Origin: Histoplasma ohiense
Lineage: Eukaryota > Ascomycota > Eurotiomycetes > Onygenales > Ajellomycetaceae
Direction of reading: 5' to 3'
Assembly (NCBI GenBank): GCA_017607445.1
Contig: JAEVHH010000003.1
Coordinates: 2,108,001 to 2,172,000 of the forward strand
Length of the DNA: 64,000 bases
Under the pieces are notes generated by a model. The model worked only from the letters and a program-made list of their open reading frames with translations, was not told the DNA's origin and searched no databases. Shown here piece by piece: positions 10,270-23,100 of this stretch. Within the stretch, counting starts at the first letter, position 1; every line of letters begins with the position of its first letter. Both the position numbers and the translations under genes were made by a program.

Positions 10270-10537
10270 TGTAATGCACTTGTTTATTATTTCCTTATTA
10301 TCTTTGCTTATTCTTACCTCTTTCCATTATACTCTCACTATTGCTATTTCTATATGTATATATATATTGATGTATGTATTTCACACATCTTCTTTCTCTT
10401 TCTTTTCTTTCTTAGTGATTAGCTACACTACACTACATTACACTACTATACTACACTCTACAATATATTACTATTATCTCCACTACACTATAAACTATTT
10501 TCTATTGTTACTCTTCACACTGTCACTACATCTCACA
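10270..10537 (+). repeat. Family-1 LTR (5' LTR of copy A)
   Basis: 268 bp, starting TGTAATGCAC and ending ATCTCACA. Family members lie at 14,722-14,974, 34,776-35,043, 44,861-45,126 (minus), 52,051-52,316 (minus) and 58,386-58,648. A TATA-like run (10,351-10,367) is followed by a CT-rich tract and then AGTGATTAG at 10,414-10,422, the likely transcript start. This copy has lost the CpGs seen in some other members. Confidence 0.9.
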
Positions 10538-10541
10538 GTTT

Positions 10542-10550
10542 CTAATCACT
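10542..10550 (+). promoter_or_regulatory. Candidate self-primer binding site of family 1
   Basis: CTAATCACT, five bases inside the 5' LTR end, is the exact reverse complement of AGTGATTAG at 10,414-10,422. That 9-mer follows the TATA/CT-rich block of the LTR. Tf1/sushi elements prime reverse transcription with the first bases of their own mRNA, and this layout fits. I saw no tRNA 3'-end complement at this position, though I could not search systematically. Confidence 0.55.
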
Positions 10551-10585
10551 CAATCTTTGAGAGACAGTTTATTAAATAATAGTCA

Positions 10586-13500
10586 TAATCTCTATTCACA
10601 GCATTCACTGTACTTGTGCTACTGCTGAATTCAAAGTAATAAATATCATGAAAGAAAACTGCAAAACATGCACTTCTATCACTGAAAGTGTACAACAAGT
10701 ATTATTTTTTTCTATGAAATTAAATTTTGAATATAGTTCAGAAAAGAATATCTCTTCTAAAAATCTCAGTACAATTGAGACTGAAAAGATAGCTGTGATC
10801 AAAAGAATCAAAAAATTACAGATTGAAAAAAAATTGTAAAAACTTCAACACTGATGCAACACTTTACTGTAAGAATTGAATGAAATAATTTCAGTCATTC
10901 AAAATACACTAGAAGCATATCTGAATCACAGTAGAGATGCAACTAGTATAAATGATAATCACAATAATACTACAAGTATTCTCAGATCACTGAAATTCAC
11001 ATTACAAACACTCAATATCTTAGTGAAAAGCACTGTGACTACTGTCAGTGAAAGATGTAGTCAGATATCATTTTGACAATTAAAACTTTGAGATTTCAGT
11101 ATAAATGATCATTCTTTTCAGAGAGATATGAAAAAGTTCTGAGCTCAAAATATGAAAGAATTCAAAAACTTTGTTACAGCTGCTATTACTTTCTATATCA
11201 GTGATCTTAATTACTACAACAAACACAATCATCAAAAGATCATCAAAGTCATTACTCATTTCAATATTGAAATGCAACAATATTGATATCAACATACATA
11301 TAATATACAGACTTTGCCATCATGAGAAGAATTTGTTAGTTGAATGCAATGTCAAGTCACTGATTTAAATAGAAGTTTCTGAGATGCTGATAAACAGTAC
11401 TGAAAAACAGAGCAACAAGAAGATCAGACAGTTCAACAATTTGTTTCATATTTATAATCAATTGAAAAACATCTGCAGCATTCTTATAGCAAATATCATC
11501 AAAAATCACATCTCTATATGAAAGTTTTATCTTCTATTTGCTGAGAATTCAACAAATATACAATCAAATTGAAAGAGTTAAGCTATAATGTCACTCTATA
11601 TAAACTTGCAATGATAGAATCAAATCTGTCAGAGAGATGAAAGAAGTTTAAAGAGAAGTCAAATTTCAAAAACCTCACTCAAAACTTTAACAACAGAAAT
11701 AATGCTGATAATAGATTACAAAACAAATACAGATGAAATGATACTACAAAATTCAATGACTTCACTCAATCAAAATATTTCTGTTATTACAAGTGATCAG
11801 AACATATCATCAATTCATGTTTCAAATAACTCAAAGACAAATTCAAAAACATCAAGTTCAACTTGAAATCTGATACAAAAGACATGAAGAACTTGAAGAA
11901 CTCAAAAAATGCTTAAAATATATCATTCAGCTTACAATGACAGTTATAAATATGAAAAGTCAATACAAAAACATCTTAAACTTCACTGTCACAGTGAAAC
12001 TTACTACATCTAAAAGTCTGTAAAAAGTGTTTGTACTAATAGACTCTGAATCAGAAGTGAACTGTGTTGATGAATTTTGAGCAAAGAATCACAATCTAGA
12101 AACTGCTCACTGCAAAATCAAAATAATTAAGTCAATTGATGAATGTATAATATACTTCTTTGAAGAGTATAACATTGCAACTACTGTCACTGATCACAAG
12201 AATAATACACAGTAGACATTTCATTTCTTTCATGCAATGAAAATGAAGAACTACAATCTTGTATTAGAATTTTCTTGATTAAGATAAACAAATTCTTTTA
12301 TAGATTGATCAGATGAACAATTCTTCTTTAAAAGCTCTGAAGATGAATAACAGTCTTAAATTATTTCTGAATAAGATGTCTTAACTGAAGTTCTCACAGA
12401 AGCTAGAGTAGAAATGCTTGTAGTATTATCTACAGAATATTCAAAAGACTCAAAATATACTTTATATATATTCTCAGCTGTGTATTCAGACTTGTCAACT
12501 GATCTATCTGATTATATCATATCATACACACATATCTTCTCAGAAGAAGCTGCTATAAGCATAAAAAGATTAGAAGAGACAGAACACTGTATAGATCTCA
12601 AATCTGATATGCAATCTTCATTTATACTGATATACAATCTCTCTGAAACTGAGTTAATCACTCTAAGAGAATATTTAAAAAATGCATTAGATAAAAAATG
12701 AATACAACTGTTCAGTAGCTCAGCTGATACATCAATTCTCTTTATTTTCAAAAAAGATAATAAACTCTATCTTTGTGTAGACTATCAAGAATTAAATCAA
12801 ATCATCATCAAGAATCAATACTCTCTATCTCTAATAAGTGAATTACTTGATAGACTTTCAAAAGTCAAGATATTCATTAAGCTGAATCTTCAAGATATCT
12901 ACCACTGCATACTTATAGCAGCAAAAGACCATTGAAAGACAGCCTTTAGAATGAGATATAGACATTTTGAATATATAGTTATATTATTTGAACTAGTTAA
13001 TACTTCAGTGATATTTCAAACATACATTAACAATATCTTGTCTGATTTGTTGAATATATATTGTGTTGTCTATTTGAATGACATTCTCATATTCTCCAAT
13101 TCAAAGCAGAAACATAAAGTGCCTGTTACTAAGATGCTAGAATGTCTCAAATGTGTGAATCTATTTACAAAACTCTCTAAATATGAATTTGAAATGAATA
13201 AAATCTTGTTTCTGAAATTTGTTATAGATACAAATGATGTTGAGATGAAGTCAAACAGAGTTTTTACTATTGTGAAATGATCTATATCTAAATCAATTAA
13301 AGAGATTCAATTCTTCTTGAGCTTTGCTAATTTCTATCAGCAATTTATTAAGTCTTTCTTCTCTATTGCAGCCTCACTATTCAAACTTACAAAAGAGAGC
13401 AAGAAGAGAGAAAGAAAAGTCACTTTTATATAAACAGAAGATGCTCAAAGCACTTTCAATAAGCTCAAATCACACTTTATATATACTTCTCTATTAGCTC

Positions 13501-14721
13501 ATTTTGATTCAGCTCAGTGTATTCAGATCAAATCTGATGTATTCATTTTTGCAGTTACTACTATTCTGTCACAGTTGCAGAATGATGAGCACTGACATTT
13601 AGTTGTCTTTTGATCAAGAAAGTTGATTGATGTAGAAATGTGTTATAATACTTATGATAAAGAACTCTTGACTATTGTAGCAGTATTTAAAAATTGAAGA
13701 CACTATCTGAAGAGAAGTCAGTATTCAATTCAAATCTGATCTGATCATGCCAATCTGCAGTACTTTATGATGACTAAGAAACTGAACAGATATCAGATCA
13801 GATGAATAGAAACTTTATCTGTTTATAATTTTATATTACTACATCACTCTGAATCAAAGAATTCAGCTGATGAGCTCAGTCATTGCACAGACTACAGTGA
13901 GATCTATAATAATCAAACTATATTATCTACTCTGTAACAGAAGCTGAAATATAGAGTTAGACTAGACTGAAAAACTGATACTTCTTTTTAAAATAATATT
14001 TCTTCTGATATTGTCTGTGTACAGATCTCTAATGAGCAAAATGCTTCTTTTAATAAATGAAAAACACTTCATATATTGATGTCTTCTATCTCTCATATAA
14101 ACTCTTTCCCTCTGTTGTGTGTTGAGCAATATATGTCTCAGATTGCAGTCAATAAGACTATTTTTGAGGACTCAGTATATACAGAAATGTCTGAATCCTT
14201 CATCTTATTTCTGAGTAGAACACAGAAGATTGATTCTTTTACTGCTGAGTAAAGAGAGAAGATAAAAGAGAAGAATATGACTATTGCTGAAAATATACTA
14301 TAAACAATTTCTGAGAATGATATATTGTGTGCTGATGGTCACATATATGTCCCTCAACAAAAGATACTCATTGATGAAATTATCAGTGCAAATCATAATA
14401 ATTCACAGAGAGATCACTTTGATATAAAAAAGTTTATAGACAGCATTCAGAACAAATACTATTGATATGAGCTAGTCAGAAATATCAAAGATTATATATT
14501 CATTTATGATACTTATCAAAGAGTAAAGTCAAAACAGTATAGACAATATGAAGAATTGAGTACAATTCTCTTATCATCAAATTCTTTTGAGTTCATTACT
14601 ATAGATTTTATTACAGACTTGCCAGCCTCTACATTCCTCCATCAAATCTACAATGCAATTTTAGTGATTGTGAATATATATATCAAGTTTACAATCTATA
14701 TTCCTTGCATCAAAAACATTA
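10586..14721 (+). pseudogene. Copy A gag-pol, 5' part, truncated in integrase
   Basis: The gag-like part (about 10,586-11,940) corresponds to the better-preserved gag of the 44,861-52,316 element. RT motifs follow at 12,660-13,280, with the catalytic box changed to YLND at 13,071-13,082 (YLDD expected). RNase H covers about 13,520-13,920 and integrase starts about 14,380. It stops at 14,721 where copy B's LTR begins. Many in-frame TGA codons interrupt it and no CpG remains, so it is non-functional. Confidence 0.8.
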
Positions 14722-14974
14722 TGTAATGCACTTGTTTATTATTTCCTTATTATCTTCGCTTATTCTTACCTCTTTCCATTTTACTCTCGCTACTGCTATT
14801 TCTATATGTATATATATATCGATGTATGTATTTCGCACATCTTCTTTCTCTTTCTTTTCTTCCTTAGTGATTAGCTATGCTACTATACTACACTCTACAA
14901 TATATTACTATTATCTCCACTACACTATAAACTATCTTCTACTGTTACTCTTCACACTGTCACTACATCTCAAA
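14722..14974 (+). repeat. Family-1 LTR (5' LTR of copy B)
   Basis: It starts TGTAATGCAC and ends about ATCTCAAA. It is 253 bp because a CACTACATT-like stretch is missing. AGTGATTAG and the following CTAATCACT (from 14,979) are conserved. Unlike the internal DNA beside it, it keeps CpGs (TTCGC, CTCGC, ATCGAT, TTCGCA). Confidence 0.9.
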
Positions 14975-15021
14975 GTTTCTAATCACTCAATCTTTGAGAG
15001 ACAGTTTGTTGAGTAATAGTC

Positions 15022-17979
15022 ATGATCTCTACCCACAGCATTCACTGTACTCATGCTACTGCTGAACTCAAAGCAATAAACATCATGAAAGAAAACTGCA
15101 AAATGCACACTTCTGTCACTGAAAGTGCACAACAAGTATCATCTTTTTCTATGAAATCAGACTCTGAGTATAGTTTAGAAGAGAATATCTCTTCTGAAGA
15201 TCTCAGCACAATTGAGATCAAGAAGATAGCTGTGATCAGAAAAATCAAAAAATTACAGACTGAGAAAGAACTATAAGAACTTCAACACTGATGTGACACT
15301 TTACTGCAAGAATTGAATGAAACAATTTCAGTCATCTGAAATACACTAGAAGTACATCTAAATCACAGTAGAGATGCAACTAGTATGAATGATAACTGCA
15401 ATAATGTCACAAATATTCTCAGATCATCAGAAGTCACACTATAAACACTTAACATCTTAATAAAAAGCACTGTAACTACTGTCAGTGAGAGATATAGTCA
15501 GATACTACTTTGACAATTAGAACTTTGAGATTTCAGCATAAGCAGTCACTCTTCTCAGAGAGATGTGGAAAAGTTCTGAGATCAAAGTATAAAAGAATTC
15601 AAAAACTTTGTTACAGTTGCTATCACTTTTCATATCAGTGATCTTGATTACTACACCAAACACAATCATCAAAAGATCATCAAAGTCATCACTCATTTCA
15701 ATGATGAGATGCAACAACATTGATATCAACATACACACAATATACAGACTTTGCCACCATGGGAAGAATTTGTTAGTTGAATGCAATGTCAAGTCATCAA
15801 TTCAGATAAAAGTTTTCAAGATGCTGATAGACAGTACTGAAAAACAGAGCAATAAGAAAATCAGACAGTTCAACAATTTGCTTCACACTTACAATCAATT
15901 AAAAAGCATCTGCAGCATTCTTATAGCAAATATCATCAGAAATCACACCTCTATATGAAAGTTCTATCTTCCATTCACCAAGAATTTGACAAATATGCAA
16001 TCAAATTGAAAGAGTTAAGCTATAATGCCACTCTATATAAACTTGCAATGGCAGAATCGAATCTGTCAGAGAGATGAAAGAAGCTTAAAGAGAAGTCAAA
16101 TTTCAAAAACCCCACTCAAAGCTTTAACAACAGAAATAATGCTGATAATAGATCATAAAATAAATGCAGATGAAATGACACTACAAAGTCTGATAACTTC
16201 ATTCAATCAAAATATTGCCATTATTGCAAGTGACCAGAACATATCATTGATTCATGTTTCAAATGACTCAAAGATGAATCCAAAAACACCAAGTTCAACT
16301 CAAAATTCAATACAAAAGACACAAAGAACTCAAAGAACTCAAAAAATGCTTAAGATATATTATTCAGCTTATAATGACAGTCATAAGTATAGAAAGTTGA
16401 TACAAAAATGTCTTAAACTTCACTGTCACAGTGAAACTCACTACATCTAACAGTCTGCAAAAAATGCTTACACTAGTAGACTCTGAATCAGAAGTGAACT
16501 GTGTCAATGAATTTTGAGTAAAGAATCACAATCTAGAAGCTGCTCACCACAAAATCAAAATGATCAAATCAATTGATGAATGTATAATACACTTCTTTGA
16601 AGAGTATAACATTGCAACTACTGTCACTGATCACAAGGGTAATGCACAGCAGACATCTTATCCCTTTCATGCAATGAAGATGAAGAACTACAATCTTGTA
16701 TTAGAATTTTCTTGATTAAAACAAATAAATTCTTTTATAGATTGATTAGATGAACAATTCTTCTTTAGAAGCTCTGAAGATAAACAACAGTCTCAAATTA
16801 TTTCTGAACAAGATGTTTTAACTGAAGTTCTCACAGAAGCTAGAGTAGAAATGCTTGTAGTATTATCTACAGAACATTCAAAAGACTCAAAACATACTTC
16901 ATATATATTCTCAGCTGTGTATTCAGACTTGCTGATCAATCTATTCAATTATATCATGTCATACATGCATATCTTCTCAGAAGAAGCTGCTATAAGTGCA
17001 AAAAGATCAGAAAAGATGAAATACTGTATAGATCTCAAATCTAGTATACAATCTTCACTTATACTGATATACAATCTCTCTGAAACTGAGTTAGCTGCTC
17101 TAAGAGAATATTTAAAAAATGTATTAAATAAAGAGTGAATACAACTGTTCAGTAGCTCAGCTGATGCACTGATTCTTTTTATCTTCAAAAAAGATAATAG
17201 ACTTCATCTTTGTGTAGACTATTGAGAATTAAATCAAATCATCATCAAGAATCAATACTCTCTATCTCTAATAAGTGAATTACTTGATAGACTTTCAAAA
17301 GCCAAGATATTCACTAAACTGAATCTTTGAGATGTCTACCACCACATACTTATAGCAGCAAAAGATCATTGAAAGACAGTCTTTAGAATGAGATATGAAC
17401 ATTTTGAATATATAGTTATATCATTTGAACTAGCTAATACTTCAGCAATATTTCAAGTATACATTAACAATGCCTTGTCTGATTTGTTGAATATATGTTG
17501 CATTGTCTATTTGGACAACATTCTCATATTCTTCAATTCAAAGCAGGAATATAAAGTGCATGTTACTAAGATGCTGAAATGTCTTGAGTGTGTGAATCTA
17601 TTTGCAAAACTCTCTAAATGTGAATTTGAAGTGAACAAAATCTTGTTTCTGAGATTTGTTATAGATACAAATGATGTTGAGATAAAGTCAGACAGAGTCT
17701 TCACTATTGTGAAATGATCTATATCTAAATCAATTAAAGAGATTCAATTCTTCTTGAGCTTTGCTAATTTCTATCAACAATTTATTAAGTCTTTCTCCTC
17801 CATTGCAACCCCATTATTTGAACTTACAAAAGAGAGCAAGAAGAGGGAAAGAAAAGCCACTTTTATATAAACAGAAGATGCTCAAAGTGCTTTTGATGAG
17901 CTCAAATCACATTTTATATGTGCTTCTCTATTAGCTCATTTTGACTCAGCTCAGTGTATTCAGATTGAATCTGATATAT
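15022..17979 (+). pseudogene. Copy B gag-protease-RT segment
   Basis: Gag starts at ATG 15,022 just after the primer site and is broken by TGA codons. A protease-like stretch lies about 16,450-16,600 and RT at 16,851-17,717, with the catalytic box altered to YLDN at 17,508-17,519. The frame is cut at 17,979 by the family-2 element and resumes at 24,210. Confidence 0.8.
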
Positions 17980-18576
17980 TGTGACGGGTTAGCACTCATT
18001 AGTAATTAACTTACACAACCAACTCCTCTTCTGCACCCACTCGTTTCTGGCTGTTGTGACCTTGTGTAACCCTCAATGTTCTTCCACTCTGTGCTCTGCA
18101 CTTGTGTAGTTTCTAACGATTCTTCTGTGTAGCTCTTAACATTCTTCCACTCCATGCTCTGTGCTCATGTAGTCTCTAACAATTCTTTCATGTAGCTTCT
18201 TATGTTCCTCTGCTCTGTGTTCTGTGTTTGTATAGTCTCTAACAATTCTTTCATGTAGCTTCTTATGTTCTTCTGCTCTGTGTTCTGCACTCATGTAGTC
18301 TCTAATGATTCTTTCATGTAGCTCTCAATGATTCCTCCACCCCACATTCCATACTTGTATAGCTTCTAACAATTCTTATGTGTACCTCTTAATATTCTTC
18401 TGCTCTGTGCTCCACTGTGGAGTGGCTTCTGATATTCTTCCACCCTGAACTTTTCTCTATAAGAACCCTCTTCATATGACCTTTTCTTCTGATTTCTTTT
18501 CTCTTTCTTTCCTTAATCAATTTGTAATCTGTAATTAGAATAGTATCAAATTGTTAATTGAAGTATGTCTGTTACA
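17980..18576 (+). repeat. Family-2 5' LTR with tandem U3 repeats
   Basis: TGTGACGGGTTAG...GTTACA. The U3 contains four to five degenerate copies of a unit of about 62 bp (each with GTAGTCTCTAACAATTC and CTCTGTGTTCTG words) between about 18,110 and 18,420. TATAAG at 18,458-18,463 is followed by a CT-rich run and AATCAATTTGTAA at 18,515-18,527, the likely mRNA 5' end. Some CpGs persist that the 3' LTR has lost. Confidence 0.9.
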
Positions 18577-18589
18577 TTACAAATTGATT
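18577..18589 (+). promoter_or_regulatory. Candidate self-primer binding site of family 2
   Basis: TTACAAATTGATT directly abuts the LTR end and is the perfect 13-nt reverse complement of AATCAATTTGTAA at 18,515-18,527. That LTR site lies 52 bp after a TATA box and right after a pyrimidine tract. This is the arrangement of Tf1/sushi self-primed retrotransposons, where the mRNA 5' end folds back as primer. Confidence 0.7.
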
Positions 18590-19105
18590 CTTCTGTGTTT
18601 TAGATCTGAGTGTCTTGTTATTAGTTCTTATATCTGAGTGTGTTGTTTAAGGCTCAAGTGTCTCATTACCAGTTCTTACACCCGAGTGCATCATTTACAG
18701 GCCTGAGTGCTTAGTTGTTACAAGAGATCCCTTGTGGGTCTGAGTGCTCTTATCATTAGTTATATAGACTGTTGTGTCTAAGCATCTGAAACACAATCGA
18801 CCATGTTCTACAAGGCCCAAGTGTCTACAAACTGTAACACTGCAAATAGTGTTCACAAAGAAGCTTGACCAAGCTTAGCACTGCAACACTGTGAATAGTG
18901 TCTGTGAAAGAATCAAATGCCTATAAGTATTTCTTTTCTTTTTTTTTTTTATTATTATTACATATTCTTAGATATCAAAATGAACTACAAACAATTCTAT
19001 AAACACTCACTGCATCTGAACACAGTGGATGATAACTTAGATCTATGAAGCATTCTTCAGCAGCAGATGCTACAGATGACTGAATTGCAACAATAACTTG
19101 CTGAG
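18590..19105 (+). other. Family-2 5' untranslated region
   Basis: Between the primer site and gag lies about 500 bp with short repeated words (CTGAGTGTCTTG, CCGAGTGCATC, CTGAGTGCTTAG) and no convincing frame. A T-rich run occurs near 18,940. An earlier gag start (ATG near 18,979) is possible but interrupted by TGA. Confidence 0.5.
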
Positions 19106-19993
19106 ATGAGCACTTCTATATTCACTGTTCCTTCTACACCCACACCTCATGAAAAGCCTCCAAGAGAGAAGCTCCCAATCCTTGACAAATACAAGGAAGA
19201 CCTAGCACTCTACCTTGCATGGAAGTCAAAAGCAAACATCAAATTGAATATTGATGAACAAGCAATAGACTCACTATCCAATCAAGCATGATATATTCAT
19301 AGCAGATTGAATGGCAATGCATTAGCAAAATTTCAACCCTGAATGAGTCATTGTCAGAATCATCAGTGTACATCAGAGCTAGTCTTTCAACAACTCAACT
19401 CCCTCTTCTTCAATTCTACACTTCAAGCCAAGATGTTAGACTGGCTTAATCAAACTCATCAGATGAATGTTGCATTGACAACTTATCTTTCTGAATTCAA
19501 TCACAAGCTTCTAGAAGCAGATGGGCAAGACTGGGATGATGCTATCAAGATCAACATATTGTTCAAAAACTTGAATTTTCAATTGCATAATCAAAGTATA
19601 GAGTGTCTGAAGCTCTCAATATACAGCAAATTCTGCACTGATCTTCATCTGTTGAACAATGATCTGTCTCAGTTCCACACACTTCAAAACCATAGAGGAT
19701 TTCACTGAACAAATGTGTATACTTCAAACTGCTCTGCAGTGCCCCCCACCTCTGAATCAGAATCAATGAACTGAGTTCCACATATAAATACAAGTCACTC
19801 AAGGATTCTCAACATCTCAGAGAAGAATGCTGCTGATTGAATCATCAGAGAAGTCTGCATACACTGCAATAAGTCAGAGCATTTCACAAATCAATGTTCA
19901 AATGTGATTGCTCTGAGTAAACCCCCCACACATGTGAATGCTGTGTCGCCCGCGGACAGGCAAGAACAGAGAAAAGACAAACTCTCACTCTAA
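19106..19993 (+). pseudogene. Family-2 gag
   Basis: One frame from ATG 19,106 to TAA 19,991-19,993 is broken only by TGA codons. It begins with a Pro-rich stretch and KLPILDKYKEDLALYLAWK, typical of fungal Gypsy gag. The C-terminal CIHCNKSEHFTNQC near 19,857-19,898 is a CX2CX4HX4C zinc knuckle, the nucleic-acid-binding part of nucleocapsid. Pol follows in another frame. The TGA codons make it inactive. Confidence 0.8.
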
Positions 19994-20106
19994 AACACAG
20001 ATGAGAGCTCAAGAAGCAGAAAGCTAGCTGAAGATTCAAACAGAAGATACAAATGAATGCAATCATAATCTCTATCATTGTAAATAGTCTAGTCAATGTA
20101 TAAGCA

Positions 20107-23100
20107 ATGATAGACAGTGATTTTCTTCATTACACTCTTATAGACACTCAGCTGGTTGAGAAGTATAAGCTTCAGTGTATCCTCTTTTTCAAGCTGTGTA
20201 AGCTTAGTGGATTTGATGGCCTCAGAGGATCAGCCTCCTACAACATGATAAGATTTAATATTGATGTAGAAGGACATGAGAAAAAGAATGTATACACATA
20301 TGAAATACAAGATCTTGAGTACAATCTAATACTCAGCCTATCATGACTCACAGAATTTGAAACCTTATTGAATACATGCAATCACTGTCTTATTTTTCCA
20401 GAAGATGACTGTGTTTATAAGAAGAATGTCAATAGAACCACTGATCTCACTCAGATATCAGTGAAAGTGTACAAACTACTAATTCATCAAGTGCATGAGA
20501 AGAAGAATGTCCAAGTGTTTGCTGCTAGCATGACAGATATCAAAAAAGTGTTAGAAAAGTTAGAACTCAAAGATCTCAAGAAATCATGCAAGAAACTATC
20601 TGAATCATACAAAGACTTCACAGATGTGTTCAATGAGAAAGAAGCTGAAAAGCTTTCCTCTCACTGAGAACTCAGTATAGATCATATGATTGAGCTCATC
20701 AAGAAAGATGATAAGAATCTGCAATCACTCTGAGATTCTCTCTACAGTATGTCACATGACAAACTTCTCATTCTACAAAAAACACTCAATGAATTACTGA
20801 ACAAAGACTTCATTCATATTAGCAACTCATTCATCACAGTATCTATACTGTTTGTGAAGAAATCAGAAGAAGACTTACAATTCTGTGTTGACTACTGAGA
20901 ACTCAACAAAATTACATGAAAGAATCAATACCCTCTTCCACTCATCAATGAAACATTTGAATGAATAGAAAAAGCAAAATGATTTACAAAGCTCAACATC
21001 TCTGCAGCCTTCTATAAGATAAGAATTAATGAAGATGACAAATGGCTAATCACTTTTCATACACATTACAGATTATATGAATGAACAGTGACTCTCTTTG
21101 AATTAGCAAATGCTCTGAGCATGTTTCAGAAATACATTAACTGAGCTCTACAAGATCTGCTCAACAAGATCACCTCAGTATATATAGACAATATTCTGAT
21201 CTTCACTGATGAACTGCTTACTGAGCACTGCAAGCACATACAACAAGTGCTTGACTATCTATATAAAGTCAGACTGCAAGTGGACATTGACAAATGTGAC
21301 TTTGAGATCAAGTCTACAATCTATCTAGAATTCATCATTGAAGCTGAAAAAGGCATATGCATGGATTCTAAGAAGATGGAAGCAATCCTCAACTGAGAGG
21401 CATCAGTCTTGATAAAAGAGACTAGAAGCTTTCTAGAATTCATCAACTTCTATCAAAGATTCATCAAAGACTTCTTCAATATCATACAATCACTGACAGA
21501 TCTGATCTGGAAAGATGCTGTATTTCAATGGACTGACAAAGTGGACACAGCATTCAAAAAGCTGAAGTGTATGTTCACAAACATCTCAATACTGCAATCA
21601 TTCAATTCAGATAAGTATACAATTCTCAAAACAGACATCTTGAGTTATGTAGTAGATGAGGCACTAATACAATATGATAACAAAGATGTTCTATGACTCT
21701 GTGTCTTCATTTTGAAAAAGATGTCATCTACTGAATGCAACTATAAGATCTACAACAAGGAGCTTCTAGCAATCATACAATGTCTCAAAAAATGAGAGTC
21801 TGAACTTATGAGTGTTGAGAAGTTTGAGATTGTTATCAATCATAAGAACTTAGAATACTTCACAATCACTTGTAAGCTCATCAAGAGACATATGCATTGA
21901 TTATTGTTTCTTAGCTGTTTTTCATTCACAATTTGTTATCAATCTGAAGTAGAGAACACTCTTGCAGATGCTCTGTTCCACTGAGAACAAGATATGCCAT
22001 CTGATGATCTAGATAACAGATGGAAATATCAAGAGCATTGATTAATCAACTCTGTGATCATAAAAAGTCCTACACAATCAGACAAATCCCATGTACATAT
22101 CAACCAGTCCCAAGCTCAAGAATCCTCACTTGAAGAACAATGAAGACTAGCAGCAGAAGCAGATGAATTCTGACAGCAAACTGCTAAAGCCATACAAAGT
22201 AAAGCACCTCAATTCCCTGCAGATGTATACTCAAGAACAGATATCTCAGCATGTTCAATTGATGATGATAACTGCTTACACTTTTGAGATAGATGATGAG
22301 TCTCTGATTCAGAATCTCTACAAACACAGATCATGCAAGAAATTCATGACTCATTGATGATTAGACATTCAGAATATGAAATCATGTACAACATTGTCAT
22401 CTGAAAATTCTACTGATCAGATATATCAAAAAACATACACTGATTTGTATGCAACTGTGATCACTGCAGCTCAGTGATGGCATGATGTGAATGCTGAAAA
22501 GAGATGCTGAAGCTTCTATCTGTCTCTGACTGAATTTGATGTGATATAGCTATCAATTTTGCAGTTTTCTTATCTGAAAGTGGAGATTCTACAAACATTC
22601 TAGTCATTGTTGACTGACTCAGCAAGAGTGTAATACTACAGCTCTGTGACAAGATGAATGCTGAAGTAGTTGCAGATGCCTTCATCAGAAGCCTGTTCTA
22701 TTGTATGCATGGCCTGCCTTCATTCATTGTGTCAGATAGAGACAGTCAATTCATCAGTGCACTCTGAACCTGCATATGTCAATTATTAAGAATTGAATGA
22801 AAGTTATCAATGATGTACCACTCAGAGACTGATGAAGCTACTGAGAGAATGATATAAACAGTAAAGAACATTCTCTGTAAGTTCTGTAATTATATACAAG
22901 ACAACTGAAGCAATCTGCTGTCACACACTGAGATTGCAATTAACAGTTGAGATTCTGTTACAACAGATGTAAGTTTATTCTTTCTTCTACACAGATACAA
23001 CTTAGAGATTCTGAACTTCTCTGAGACTCTCTGAGAAACCACACACATCTGCAGCCTCATACAGACAGCAGAGAATATCATGAGCAAGCTGAAGAAAGTC

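Noticed and set aside
10211..10579. 122-codon ORF over the family-1 LTR (also at 14,705, 34,780, 44,799, 52,043 and 58,366)
   Set aside because: The frame lies within the LTR and recurs only because the LTR does; the Ile/Ser/Tyr-rich translation reflects base composition.
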